Shown here: piece by piece, positions 48,787 to 57,290 of the stretch
Numbering within the stretch: the first letter of the stretch is position 1
Layout: every line of letters begins with the position of its first letter
Assembly (NCBI RefSeq): GCF_019457515.1
Contig: NZ_CP080421.1
Location: forward strand, 3,906,001-3,970,000
DNA: 64,000 bases
Source of the DNA: Shewanella mesophila
Lineage (GTDB): Bacteria; Pseudomonadota; Gammaproteobacteria; Enterobacterales; Shewanellaceae
Reading direction: 5' to 3'
The notes under the pieces: generated by a model
What the model was told of the DNA's origin: nothing
What the model saw: only the letters and a program-made list of their open reading frames with translations
Database searches by the model: none
Position numbers and translations under genes: made by a program

Positions 48787-50001
48787 ATGAGTATTATCGA
48801 ATCAATCACCTTAACCTTGGCTTTGGTTTATAGCATTAGCTTACTTTACTGGAGCGGCAAAAAGTGGGGCGCTGTCGCAGCGGGCGGCTTACTTGTTGGC
48901 TCACTAATCACCACACTCTATTGGCCGTTATGGTTAGCACTGGTTGTCGCGGTTATTTGTCTTGGAGTCGCGAATCGATACCAAAACGAACTCATCAAAG
49001 GTGAGGTGCGTTCCAACACGTTGCGGGATGTTATTCAACACTTGTTAGCTCTGTCGATGTTGCTTGTCGGAATTCAATTTGCCGCTAATGCCGCCATGCT
49101 CAAGCTAGGAATAACGCCTTGGCTAATGCGCCCCGATGTCGGCGATGCTTTCTTGCCCATCGCTGGCGGCATTGAGATAAAAGCGATTCTAACCTTGGGG
49201 ATTTGGGACCAAAACCATCCTGCTGCGGCTGTGATGCTCACTGCTGTATTGCTCACTGGTCTCTTGTGTAAACGTGCATTCTGCGGCTGGGCTTGCCCTT
49301 TAGGGCTCGCGGGTGAATATCTTTACAAACTGAGAAAACGCTTTATCAAACGTGAGCTTTTACCGCCAATCTGGCTCGATTGGCCACTGCGCATGTTGAA
49401 ATATCTACTCCTCGGAGGATTATTTTATATCATCTTTACCATGCCAACCGCGTCCATCCCCCACTACCTTAACGGCAATTACCATAAGATAGCCGACCTA
49501 AAAATGGCGCTGTTTTTTATTACTCCAGGCCTAGTTACCCTTATGGGCTTTGGCATTATTTTAGGGCTGGCTGCGTGGCGTCGCCAAGGTTTTTGCCGCT
49601 ACATCTGCCCTTACGGCGCGCTATTAGGACTACTTAGTTTTTTAAGCCCCTTTAAAATTCGCAGGAGTACCCAGCACTGCCTGATTGAATCGAAAGGGAT
49701 GAACTGCGACAAGTGTACTCGCGCCTGCCCTGCAGGTATCAGTGTCCATACTCAAGCCCATATTCGCTCCGATGAATGCCAAGCCTGTATGCGGTGTGTT
49801 TCAGCCTGTCCTAAACAGCAAGCTTTACACTTCAGTACGCGCAATGGCATCAAATTATCGGCACGAGGGCTGACCATCATGTTGCTACTGCTACTTTTCA
49901 TAGTGCCGCTTATCGCCTATGTAAGTGGTTTTTGGGTGAGCCAGACACCCACCGAGATCAGAATGTATTTAATTCAACACTTAGGCTCGATAGGCCATTG
50001 A
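48787..50001 (+). CDS. Polytopic 4Fe-4S binding protein, YccM/NapH-like
   Basis: A 404-residue inner membrane iron-sulfur protein. Four or more helices (residues 5-60, 85-105, 205-225, 245-265, 360-385) carry two CxxxCP motifs, FCGWACPLG and CRYICPYGA, as in NapH. A cytoplasmic pair of 4Fe-4S clusters is seen in CDKCTRACPAG and CQACMRCVSACPKQ. It probably moves electrons across or along the membrane to an unidentified partner. It is monocistronic. Confidence 0.82.
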   Translation: MSIIESITLTLALVYSISLLYWSGKKWGAVAAGGLLVGSLITTLYWPLWLALVVAVICLGVANRYQNELIKGEVRSNTLRDVIQHLLALSMLLVGIQFAANAAMLKLGITPWLMRPDVGDAFLPIAGGIEIKAILTLGIWDQNHPAAAVMLTAVLLTGLLCKRAFCGWACPLGLAGEYLYKLRKRFIKRELLPPIWLDWPLRMLKYLLLGGLFYIIFTMPTASIPHYLNGNYHKIADLKMALFFITPGLVTLMGFGIILGLAAWRRQGFCRYICPYGALLGLLSFLSPFKIRRSTQHCLIESKGMNCDKCTRACPAGISVHTQAHIRSDECQACMRCVSACPKQQALHFSTRNGIKLSARGLTIMLLLLLFIVPLIAYVSGFWVSQTPTEIRMYLIQHLGSIGH

Positions 50002-50102
50002 TAATGTTTGCTAACACTCAGATTTAGCCACAGAGAACTGCTACACTTTCTCGTTTAACAGAATCTCTCGGCAACTGAGTGTTAGTTTGACAAGGAATAA
50101 CG

Positions 50103-51233
50103 ATGCATCCATTTACCCATTTGGGCAACGCAAAATTGATTTTTGGTAACGGCGAGATTAATAAATTAGCCGACCTAGTAAAGCCCTATAAATCGGTACA
50201 GTTCATCACAGGTAAGCATTTTGTAGAAACTGAAAGCTGGGCGGAAATTCAAACTAAGTTACGCCAGGCGAATGTCCATTTTAACCACAACATTGTTAGC
50301 GGTGAACCGACACCCCAAATTGTCGATAGCTTAACGGAAATAGCTCGTCTCCAAGAGGTTGAGGTCGTTGTGGCCATTGGTGGCGGCAGCGTACTCGATG
50401 CAGGCAAAGCCGTTGCTGCAATGCTTTGTCATCAAGGTTCGGTGCTCGATTATCTAGAAGGCATTGGAACTAAAACGCCTGAAGCCAATACCTTGCCGCT
50501 GATTGCCGTACCAACAACAGCAGGAACGGGAAGCGAAGCGACTAAAAATGCGGTGATCGGGCAACGGGGCGAAAAACCGTTCAAAAAATCGCTAAGACAC
50601 GATGCTTTCGTACCTCGCCTAGCCATTCTCGATCCTCAGTTGGCAGTAGGAACCCCCAAATTGGTCACTCTCGCCTGCAGTATGGACTCTTTCTGCCAAC
50701 TGTTAGAGTCTTTGGTTTCAACCAAGGCAACTCCACTCACACATGCCTTGGCATTACAGGGGATCAGCTTATTTTCTCAAGGGAGCCAGTTGTTCACCGA
50801 CACACTTTATGGCACGCCAACAGAGCTAGAACTAAGAGGCAAACTTGCACTAGCCGCTTATCTCTCAGGCCTTAGCTTAGCTAATGGAGGACTGGGAACC
50901 GTTCATGGTATTGCGGGGCCTCTTGGCGCGGTTTGCAACATTCCCCATGGCGCTGCCTGCGGAATCTTACTCGGTCCTGTATTTAGGCGTTTACTGGAAA
51001 AATCTTCGATTAAACAGTTTACGCTTGCCCGTCAGACTCTATTCGGTGAAACCATAGATGATTTAGAAGCGATCGATCTATTTGAGCAGTGGGCGAAGCC
51101 ACTGGGCAAATTATCAGATTATGGCCTTCGCAAATCTGATATAGATGCGGTAGTTGCTCACGCAGACAACAAGAACTCCCCAGTTTCACTTGATGAAAAT
51201 GAGATGAAACAGCTATTACTCGAGCTACTCTGA
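50103..51233 (+). CDS. Iron-containing alcohol dehydrogenase
   Basis: A 376-residue group III alcohol dehydrogenase. The dinucleotide motif GGGSVLDAGKA (about residues 98-108) and VPTTAGTGSEATKNAVI are present. The C-terminal metal site region is GTVHGIAGPLGAVCNIPHGA, followed by CGILLGPVF. The true substrate is unknown; it is larger and different in its N-terminus from YqhD. No neighbouring gene indicates the pathway. Confidence 0.85.
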   Translation: MHPFTHLGNAKLIFGNGEINKLADLVKPYKSVQFITGKHFVETESWAEIQTKLRQANVHFNHNIVSGEPTPQIVDSLTEIARLQEVEVVVAIGGGSVLDAGKAVAAMLCHQGSVLDYLEGIGTKTPEANTLPLIAVPTTAGTGSEATKNAVIGQRGEKPFKKSLRHDAFVPRLAILDPQLAVGTPKLVTLACSMDSFCQLLESLVSTKATPLTHALALQGISLFSQGSQLFTDTLYGTPTELELRGKLALAAYLSGLSLANGGLGTVHGIAGPLGAVCNIPHGAACGILLGPVFRRLLEKSSIKQFTLARQTLFGETIDDLEAIDLFEQWAKPLGKLSDYGLRKSDIDAVVAHADNKNSPVSLDENEMKQLLLELL

Positions 51234-51310
51234 TCCTAATTTACTAAAGAGATGCTTTCTGATTAACCTCACTGATAGAGAGATCTCTAATATTGGTATA
51301 TGGCGGCCAA

Positions 51311-51409
51311 TTAACTCAACTTGATTACAGCAATTAACGCAGCACCTGATAGTACAGCGACCAGAGCTAATAGCGATACAATGGTTCGCAGTATTTCTTT
51401 AAATGTCAT
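51311..51409 (-). CDS. Possible 32-residue single-helix membrane protein
   Basis: On the minus strand ATG 51409 opens a 32-codon ORF starting MTFKEILRTIVSLLALVAVL and continuing SGAALIAVIKLS. A basic N-terminus followed by one long hydrophobic helix is typical of genuine small membrane proteins. The ribosome binding site is weak (GATGAT). Codon use cannot be judged at this length. Confidence 0.35.
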   Translation of the reverse strand: MTFKEILRTIVSLLALVAVLSGAALIAVIKLS

Positions 51410-51565
51410 TTAAATCATCATGTAAGCCGCTTTAACCTGTCACGTGCAGCGAATTTACACCGTATAAAAGTGACATTAGACGTTGATAATTACGGGTGGG
51501 ACCGAGATTAAAAAATCAGCGCCGAATCAATGCGCCGCCAAATCATTCATGATTGAGGATTAAAA

Positions 51566-51591
51566 ATGCCGACCAGCAAGCTGGTCGGCAT
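51566..51591 (-). terminator. Rho-independent terminator after urdA
   Basis: Perfect 12-bp arms ATGCCGACCAGC / GCTGGTCGGCAT with a two-base loop; on the minus strand the hairpin is followed by TTTT and lies 19 bases past the urdA stop. Confidence 0.88.
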
Positions 51592-51610
51592 GGTATTGCT
51601 GCATTAACGC

Positions 51611-53365
51611 TTATTGCGCGGCAGCTTCTTGACCTGCGATACGTCCAAATACGGTAATATCGGTAATGGCGTTACCACCAAGACGGTTCGAGCCGTGCGT
51701 CATACCAGTTACTTCACCGGCAGCAAACAGTCCTGCAATCGGCTTACCTTGGGTGTCTAACACTCGGGTATGAGTATCTGTCATCAAACCACCCATAGTA
51801 TGGTGCACAGAAGGCTTGGCTACTAGCATATAGAAAGGTGGCTTCATGATCGTTTTCAGGCCACCACGATGATTAAATTCTTTATCATCACCTGCTTTAG
51901 CAAACTGATTCACACGGTCAACTTGTGCCATAAGCGCTTTTTTATCGACGCCGAATTTGTCGGCTAACTCTTCGATTGAGTCAGCTTTAAACATCATGCC
52001 TTTACGGTTCAGCTCAGCGAATTCATCTTTATGTACGCTAACCACATCGGCAACTTCTTCGATCTCTGCGCCCCACAGTACATAAGCCTGCTGATTAGTT
52101 TGCGCTAAGATCGCACGGCTGATAACGTCACGACGCTCTAACTCTTCAACAAAACGATGGCCCTGTTTATTGACAACGATCGCACCGAAGAAACGAGAAT
52201 CGGCAATTAAAGAGATCACCCCAGTATCGATATGACAGATAGGATAAGTCTGAATCGACTCCATATTGTGGGTTTTAGCATTTAACTTTTCGGCCATAAC
52301 AATGCCATCGCCCATGATCCCACGTGCGTTGGTGGTGCCATAACGACTATCTAGCTCAGGCACATATTTGGTACGCATCGCCACGTTAGCACCGAAACCA
52401 CCGGTTGCCATGATCACACCACGCTTGGCGTTGTAGGTTATCTTCTGGCCATTTTTCTCGGCTTCTACACCGATCACGCGTCCGCTTTGATCTTTAATCA
52501 AAGCTGTTGCAGTCGTGCGGGTATGAATAGGGATCTGAAGCTCATCGGTTTTAGCCATAAACTTGCTGATCCACTCGGCGCCGGTATGGTTACGTGGGAT
52601 CAAAGCACGCTTAACGCTGTGGCCACCGAATTGAAATAACTGATCTGGGTAAAAGTCGACCTTAATATAGTCTCTTAACCACTCGGCAGCAGGCAACGCT
52701 TGTTCGGCTAAGAGCTGCACCATTTCAGGGTCGCCAAGGTAATCGCCCCCTTTAAGCGTATCTTGTACAAATAACTCGATACTGTCTTCAATACCCATCT
52801 TTTTTTGCACCCAGTTGCCTGGCACATTCATCTGGCCCCCCGTGATTAAGCTGTTACCGCCTACCGTTGGCATTTTTTCGATAATAACCACATTAGCACC
52901 AGCATTTTTGGCGGTGATTGCCGCACTGAAACCTGCACCTCCTGAGCCAATCACTACCACATCAAAATTCTGCTCACTGGACAGCTGCTCATCTGCTTGG
53001 GTATTACCCTTAGCCATACCCGAAACCAAGGTCACGCCAGCAGCAGCAAGAGAGCCTTCAACCGCCTCTTTAAAAGCATTACTCGTGATTGTGGCACCAC
53101 TGATACCATCTACCTGAGTGCTGTTGCTAGCAAGCATGGCATCTTTCATTTCGGTAAATACCGAGGCGGCTAAGACTTTGTTTTCATTTTGCTTAATGAC
53201 ACTAATATCCACCAACTGACCACCTTTAGTAGCAGTTTGGACCTGGATCTCTCCGTGCTTACCAAAAGCAGCACCTTCACTTTTCACTATAGGTTGACTC
53301 TCTTGTGTTGAGCATCCCATGGCCAGAGCTACAATTGCACTCGCGATAATCGTTCTTTTAATCAT
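51611..53365 (-). CDS. urdA: Urocanate reductase UrdA (FMN_bind plus FAD flavoprotein)
   Basis: A 584-residue periplasmic flavoprotein that reduces urocanate to imidazole propionate as a respiratory acceptor. The signal peptide ends near LAMGCST (possible lipobox). An FMN_bind domain (residues 30-115) holds the flavinylation motif DGISGAT, with Thr92 as the attachment site. A fumarate-reductase-like FAD domain starts at FDVVVIGSGGAGFSAAI. The active site reads Tyr374, Asp389 and Arg412, the spacing of the urocanate-specific Tyr373/Asp388/Arg411 of S. oneidensis UrdA; fumarate reductases have His and Thr instead of the first two. No heme motif is present. Confidence 0.9.
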   Translation of the reverse strand: MIKRTIIASAIVALAMGCSTQESQPIVKSEGAAFGKHGEIQVQTATKGGQLVDISVIKQNENKVLAASVFTEMKDAMLASNSTQVDGISGATITSNAFKEAVEGSLAAAGVTLVSGMAKGNTQADEQLSSEQNFDVVVIGSGGAGFSAAITAKNAGANVVIIEKMPTVGGNSLITGGQMNVPGNWVQKKMGIEDSIELFVQDTLKGGDYLGDPEMVQLLAEQALPAAEWLRDYIKVDFYPDQLFQFGGHSVKRALIPRNHTGAEWISKFMAKTDELQIPIHTRTTATALIKDQSGRVIGVEAEKNGQKITYNAKRGVIMATGGFGANVAMRTKYVPELDSRYGTTNARGIMGDGIVMAEKLNAKTHNMESIQTYPICHIDTGVISLIADSRFFGAIVVNKQGHRFVEELERRDVISRAILAQTNQQAYVLWGAEIEEVADVVSVHKDEFAELNRKGMMFKADSIEELADKFGVDKKALMAQVDRVNQFAKAGDDKEFNHRGGLKTIMKPPFYMLVAKPSVHHTMGGLMTDTHTRVLDTQGKPIAGLFAAGEVTGMTHGSNRLGGNAITDITVFGRIAGQEAAAQ

Positions 53366-53394
53366 TCTTTATTCCTTTTTAAGTCAAACCGATA

Positions 53395-54141
53395 CTAGAA
53401 AGTAAAACCAAGGGCAACGCCATATTCGATACCGTCATTTGGCACTGAGCCCCAGCTGTCGAAATGAGTAAGATGCAATTTGGTGTAGAAAGAATCGGTA
53501 ACGCTGGTTTTTAACGTTGTGATGATCTGATGACCATAACTGTCATAACCCAGTGTGCTCATATGCTCGTCATCACGATCGATTTGGCCTTCATAATTGA
53601 CAGACAATGAATGTTTTAGTCCCGCAAAAGCAAAAGGGTAACGTGCGTTTATCACGGCGGCGTAACCACTTATGCCATCGAAACTGGCCCCAGTTGGATC
53701 AAAGTGTGCCGCAGAATAGTTCACCCCTAAGCCCGCGTTAATGAGCAAATCGCCATATTTACGATTAGTCGTGACCCCCAAATAGAAGTTGTCTTCCATT
53801 ACGGTACGATTGCTGACTAAGAAGTTTTGGACCCAAAAGTTGTACTGACTTTCAGCGATCTGCTTATCAAGCACCAGTAATGACTTCACTGTCAGCTTAC
53901 CGTCTTTGCCCTGTTGAGCATCTTCGATTTCGCCTGGGTTTTCTAACTTCACATAGGCCAGTAAAGTGCCCCAATCCGCCTTGTTGAAATGAGTTAACTT
54001 CACAAAAGGCTGATCGTATGCGCCACCATTATCGGATTTAGTATCAGAGGTGTACGCCTTATAGCCCAAATCGACTGATGTAGCCGACATGGCTGGCGCC
54101 ACGACAAACGCAGCCAAAGCTATGACAAGTTGCTTTTTCAT
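53395..54141 (-). CDS. Tsx/OmpK-like outer membrane channel
   Basis: A 248-residue beta-barrel protein. The signal peptide is MKKQLVIALAAFVVAPAMSA. The barrel has alternating strands such as SVDLGYKAYTSDTKS, NFWVQNFLVSNRTVMEDNFY and HSLSVNYEGQID, and the chain ends in GVALGFTF with the C-terminal Phe of outer membrane proteins. It lies 29 bases before urdA on the same strand, so it is likely co-transcribed and may admit urocanate or a related small substrate. Substrate specificity is inference. Confidence 0.75.
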   Translation of the reverse strand: MKKQLVIALAAFVVAPAMSATSVDLGYKAYTSDTKSDNGGAYDQPFVKLTHFNKADWGTLLAYVKLENPGEIEDAQQGKDGKLTVKSLLVLDKQIAESQYNFWVQNFLVSNRTVMEDNFYLGVTTNRKYGDLLINAGLGVNYSAAHFDPTGASFDGISGYAAVINARYPFAFAGLKHSLSVNYEGQIDRDDEHMSTLGYDSYGHQIITTLKTSVTDSFYTKLHLTHFDSWGSVPNDGIEYGVALGFTF

Positions 54142-54202
54142 TTAAACATCCCTTAATTTTAAAATTCCTCGACATGATAAATAAATAAGCAAAATTCTTT
54201 GT

Positions 54203-54212
54203 GAGCTAGCTC
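54203..54212. promoter_or_regulatory. GAGCTAGCTC palindrome upstream of the Tsx-like gene
   Basis: Perfect 10-bp palindrome 62 bases before the start of the Tsx-like gene. The same 10-mer lies inside AGAGCTAGCTCT upstream of cymA (43339-43350). It may be a shared operator. Confidence 0.3.
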
Positions 54213-54322
54213 GTGTAATAATTTTGAATAGTAAAAAGTGTGTGGATTAGAGAAGTAAAAGCACCAATTAAAAACAGCAAAAAAATAAAAAATTTAATCT
54301 AGAAAATTTGACAAATTATATT

Positions 54323-54378
54323 TGTGAAAATAACGTCAAAATATAAATAAAGCCTAAATGTGAAAATAACGTCAAAAT
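54323..54378 (-). promoter_or_regulatory. Two TTTTGACGTTA-TTTTCACA direct repeats (candidate OmpR-type box)
   Basis: The 20-mer TGTGAAAATAACGTCAAAAT occurs at 54323-54342 and 54359-54378, 36 bases apart. Read on the minus strand each is TTTTGACGTTA followed by TTTTCACA, which is an 11-base-period direct repeat as bound by OmpR/PhoB-family regulators. TATAAT overlaps the downstream edge of the gene-proximal copy. Confidence 0.55.
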
Positions 54379-54584
54379 GAAAATGAGATATAAATAAAAA
54401 TAAGCCTAAAATATTGATAGCAGAGACTAATGCAAAAAGCATGACTAGTTATCATCAATAGATTATTCAAACTCATGATGAATAGTGATTAAAATAGAGT
54501 AGGTTAACCATTCTATTTACTATTTTATGTAGATGTAAGAGATTTTAAACAAGAGAGCTAATTGAACAGATAAAATACAACTTA

Positions 54585-54642
54585 AACAACAAAGCGCTGT
54601 ATTAGCGATGCAACTATTGCCATCACTAAACAGCGAGTTGTT
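54585..54642 (-). terminator. Long imperfect hairpin after the sensor kinase gene
   Basis: CGCTGTATTAGCGATG (54595-54610) pairs with CATCACTAAACAGCG (54621-54635) with one bulge and one G-U pair, extended by AACAAC / GTTGTT. It begins nine bases past the kinase stop. The T stretch on the minus strand is broken. Confidence 0.45.
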
Positions 54643-54650
54643 ATTAAAGG

Positions 54651-55871
54651 TTAAGCTGAATGTATGATGAGGCTTGCTCTAAAAAAGTTATCATCGTAAC
54701 TGGTTGAATAGTGCCAATTAAGCTGTGCCGTTAAACGTTCAACCAACATCAAACCGAGCCCGAAACCACTGGAGTTATGCCGTGACAACGGGTTAACAAT
54801 ATCGATTCTATTACCTCGTTGAGTGATGCTAATACCTTTAGCACCGTGCTCTAAACTGTTACGCACCAAGTTATTTAACACTATGCTCAGCGGCTCTTTA
54901 AGCACTAATAATTGGGTGTCATCACAGGATAACTCCACCTCGACCTCGCTGCCTTGGGCAAATTGTTGATCATAAACAATGCTCTGTAACAAGCTGGCTA
55001 ACTTCACATGGCTTTTATCCATCGGACTACAATCAGAGCTCATTAACCACAGCAGGGTTTCGGTGATCGATTTCATTTGAGTCGTCGCTTGACTGGCATG
55101 CAATGTCGGCCCCGTTAACTGGCCCTGTTGTAAGGTCAAAATATCAAACGAAGACTGACAGATAGCGATGGGCGTGCGGAGTTCATGACTGGCAAAACGC
55201 AAAAATGATAGCTCACGTTGCTGCGCCTCTTTAAGCTGTTTAATCGAGCTGTCTAAGGCATCGACAATAGATTGAAGCTCGGCATAACATTGTTTTGGAA
55301 ACCGAAGTTGTTCCATCTTTTGCCAATCATGCTGCTTTATTGCCCGACTGATCTGATGCACTGGCGAAATGACTCGGCTTTGTAAATACCATGCCAAAAT
55401 AGCATTCACAGTGAAAGTCATGATAATCAATAAGCAGATGGCGGCCATATTCTTTGGGGCAAACTCTAACTCATGGGTGGCATTATAGTGCAGCCATACA
55501 TAGCTAGATTTTCCCGCCTCATCTTGATGTAACATCAGAGCATCGATGAATTTACCATCGATATGCTGGTGCTTTACGTCATTAGGCTCTTCGGGGGGCA
55601 CGCCATTATTTATCGCCTTTATCTTGCTTGGTACTGACTCCCAGCTATTAAATACGCTCAGATTTTCGGTGTGAAAGGGACTATTTCCAGCACTAGCGTA
55701 TTGCACTGCAGCTTGAGCCGCATTTCTCATGGTGATCTCATGCATGCTAAACATGCCGGTACACATCATACACAGCGGGATAAAACTGTTAATGAGTAAA
55801 GTGATCGCCAAAAAGCTTAAACCATAAACCTGATAGACACGCTTTAAACTGAGTTTAGGCTTCATCGTCAT
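54651..55871 (-). CDS. Sensor histidine kinase of the urdA locus
   Basis: A 406-residue membrane sensor kinase. Two helices (residues 14-36 and about 143-163) enclose a periplasmic domain of about 105 residues. After a HAMP-like linker come the H-box FLRFASHELRTPIAICQSSF, an N-box (IVLNNLVRNSLEHGAKG) and a G-box (SGFGLGLMLVERL). The partner regulator gene overlaps it by 17 bases. The ligand could be urocanate or another signal relevant to the neighbouring reductase; this is inferred from location. Confidence 0.88.
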   Translation of the reverse strand: MTMKPKLSLKRVYQVYGLSFLAITLLINSFIPLCMMCTGMFSMHEITMRNAAQAAVQYASAGNSPFHTENLSVFNSWESVPSKIKAINNGVPPEEPNDVKHQHIDGKFIDALMLHQDEAGKSSYVWLHYNATHELEFAPKNMAAICLLIIMTFTVNAILAWYLQSRVISPVHQISRAIKQHDWQKMEQLRFPKQCYAELQSIVDALDSSIKQLKEAQQRELSFLRFASHELRTPIAICQSSFDILTLQQGQLTGPTLHASQATTQMKSITETLLWLMSSDCSPMDKSHVKLASLLQSIVYDQQFAQGSEVEVELSCDDTQLLVLKEPLSIVLNNLVRNSLEHGAKGISITQRGNRIDIVNPLSRHNSSGFGLGLMLVERLTAQLNWHYSTSYDDNFFRASLIIHSA

Positions 55872-56529
55872 CGACCTTTAAACATAGGCCTACGCCACGG
55901 ATAGTATGCAGCAGTTTTTGCTCAAAAGGCTTATCGACAATTTTACGCAATAGATGAATATGACTGCGAAGACTATCACTATCTGGCAAGCTATCGGGCC
56001 AGAGTAATCTCTCAATTTCATCTCGCTCTACTGTTTCAGGACTTCTTCTCGCCAATAGCGCCAGGATCTGCCAGCCTGTACGTGTCAACACTAATCGCTG
56101 CCCTTGTCGATGTACGCTATGTCCAGCAAAATCAAATTCAAGATCGCCAATTGTAAGCAAATTCGGCGACGGGCGCCGCTGCGACACCACCTTGAGTCGA
56201 GCCACTAATTCAGCCATAGCAAAAGGTTTAACCAAGTAATCATCGGCTCCCACTTCAAAACCAGACAGCCTATCTTGCAGGTTACTGCGCGCTGTCAGCA
56301 TAATGATGGGAGCAATGATGCACTGCGCTTTCCATTTTTTACAGGCACTAATACCATCACCGTCGGGTAAATTAAGGTCGAGAATAATAGCGTCAAAGTT
56401 ACGCTTTATTATCGCCTGCTCAGCCTGTGCGAGCGTCTCAGAATAATCCGTTTCGATATCATTCAGTTCTAAATAATGAATAATATTTTTAGCAAGTAGA
56501 CGGTTATCTTCGACAAGAAGCACTAACAT
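55855..56529 (-). CDS. OmpR/QseB-family response regulator of the urdA locus
   Basis: A 224-residue response regulator. The receiver has LVEDNRLLAKN, the phosphoacceptor Asp in FDAIILDLNLPDGDG, the Thr in IIMLTARSN and the Lys in DYLVKPFAMAEL. The C-terminal winged helix is seen in LTRTGWQILALLARRSPETV and SDSLRSHIHLLRKIVDKPF. It is encoded with the sensor kinase (17-base overlap) and lies two bases after the LuxR-type gene. Its likely sites are the TTTTGACGT direct repeats at 54323-54378 and 57481-57500. Confidence 0.92.
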   Translation of the reverse strand: MLVLLVEDNRLLAKNIIHYLELNDIETDYSETLAQAEQAIIKRNFDAIILDLNLPDGDGISACKKWKAQCIIAPIIMLTARSNLQDRLSGFEVGADDYLVKPFAMAELVARLKVVSQRRPSPNLLTIGDLEFDFAGHSVHRQGQRLVLTRTGWQILALLARRSPETVERDEIERLLWPDSLPDSDSLRSHIHLLRKIVDKPFEQKLLHTIRGVGLCLKVDDDEA

Positions 56530-56531
56530 AA

Positions 56532-57290
56532 TTATATAATTTCCAGTTGATGTGCAATGTGTACTAAATTAGCACGATTGCTAGCTGACAGCTTATTTCG
56601 CATAGATTCTAGGTGATATTCTACGCCACGAACGGTAATGTGTAATTCTTGTGATATTTCATGATTATGTAAACCAGTCGCAGCCATTTCCAATGCTTTA
56701 ATCGCGGTTTGATTAAATAACTTATATTGACGGTAGGGATTTATTTGATCATGAAAATGTTCAAATAAATTCATTTGGGCTTGCTTAAGCGTAACCTCTA
56801 AGCCAGTCAGATTTAGGTCCTTATAATCATGTTTAGCAAGTAAAGTGAATCGACCGCTCCAAGCATTCGAAGCAAAGTTTTTCAGCGGCCAGCTGACGAC
56901 CGTATTAACACCATATCGATTAAATAGTTTTTTGGCTTTATTAGGCTGTCCATCTTCTTCAAACACATAGCAATAGGGAGACTTTAGGCACAGAGCTTCG
57001 CCAAAGTTAATATCTGTTGCGGCGACACGAGCCAGATATTGTTGATGCAGTTGTTGCACCGTCGGTGATGACGCCAATACGCCAGCAGCACTTTGTAGCG
57101 TGCGCCGTGTCAGTAAATTGCCGCGATTATTTTCACGATAGTCTTCATAAGCACTGTTAGCTATGCCTTGGAACCAGAAGCCACCAAAGCCATGTGAGGC
57201 TATTGGCCGCTTGATATCATCGAGTACAGTACTGGCAATCGCTGGGGTTGCTTCCGCTTTCGTTATAGGCAGCTGAGTTAAACGTTCCAT
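56532..57290 (-). CDS. LuxR-type transcriptional regulator of the urdA locus
   Basis: A 252-residue regulator. The N-terminal two thirds resemble the autoinducer-binding-like sensor domain of LuxR proteins (SHGFGGFWFQGIANSAYEDY, NTVVSWPLKNFASNAWSGRF), without a clear set of acyl-homoserine lactone residues. The C-terminal helix-turn-helix is KALEMAATGLHNHEISQELH followed by ITVRGVEYHLESMRNKLSAS. It heads a three-gene minus-strand transcript with the two-component pair, so the locus has two types of regulator. The signal is unknown. Confidence 0.85.
   Translation of the reverse strand: MERLTQLPITKAEATPAIASTVLDDIKRPIASHGFGGFWFQGIANSAYEDYRENNRGNLLTRRTLQSAAGVLASSPTVQQLHQQYLARVAATDINFGEALCLKSPYCYVFEEDGQPNKAKKLFNRYGVNTVVSWPLKNFASNAWSGRFTLLAKHDYKDLNLTGLEVTLKQAQMNLFEHFHDQINPYRQYKLFNQTAIKALEMAATGLHNHEISQELHITVRGVEYHLESMRNKLSASNRANLVHIAHQLEII

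Larger units (their letters stand above)
51234..51610. other. Intergenic region between the alcohol dehydrogenase and urdA
   Basis: About 375 bases between converging genes. It contains a possible 32-residue membrane protein ORF on the minus strand (51311-51409) and the terminator of the urdA transcript (51566-51591). Nothing else is recognised. Confidence 0.5.
54142..54650. other. AT-rich control region of the Tsx-like/urdA transcript
   Basis: A 509-base, very AT-rich stretch without a credible gene. It contains the palindrome GAGCTAGCTC (54203-54212), two copies of a TGTGAAAATAACGTCAAAAT repeat, and a long hairpin at 54585-54642 that probably ends the converging-side sensor kinase transcript. 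Confidence 0.6.

Noticed and set aside
17103..53365. Histidine to urocanate to imidazole propionate pathway linking the HAL-family lyase and UrdA
   Set aside because: The lyase is locked inside the polyene operon, has a Phe-His pair rather than Ser-His, and is 33 kb from urdA on the other strand. Shared chemistry by family name alone is not evidence.
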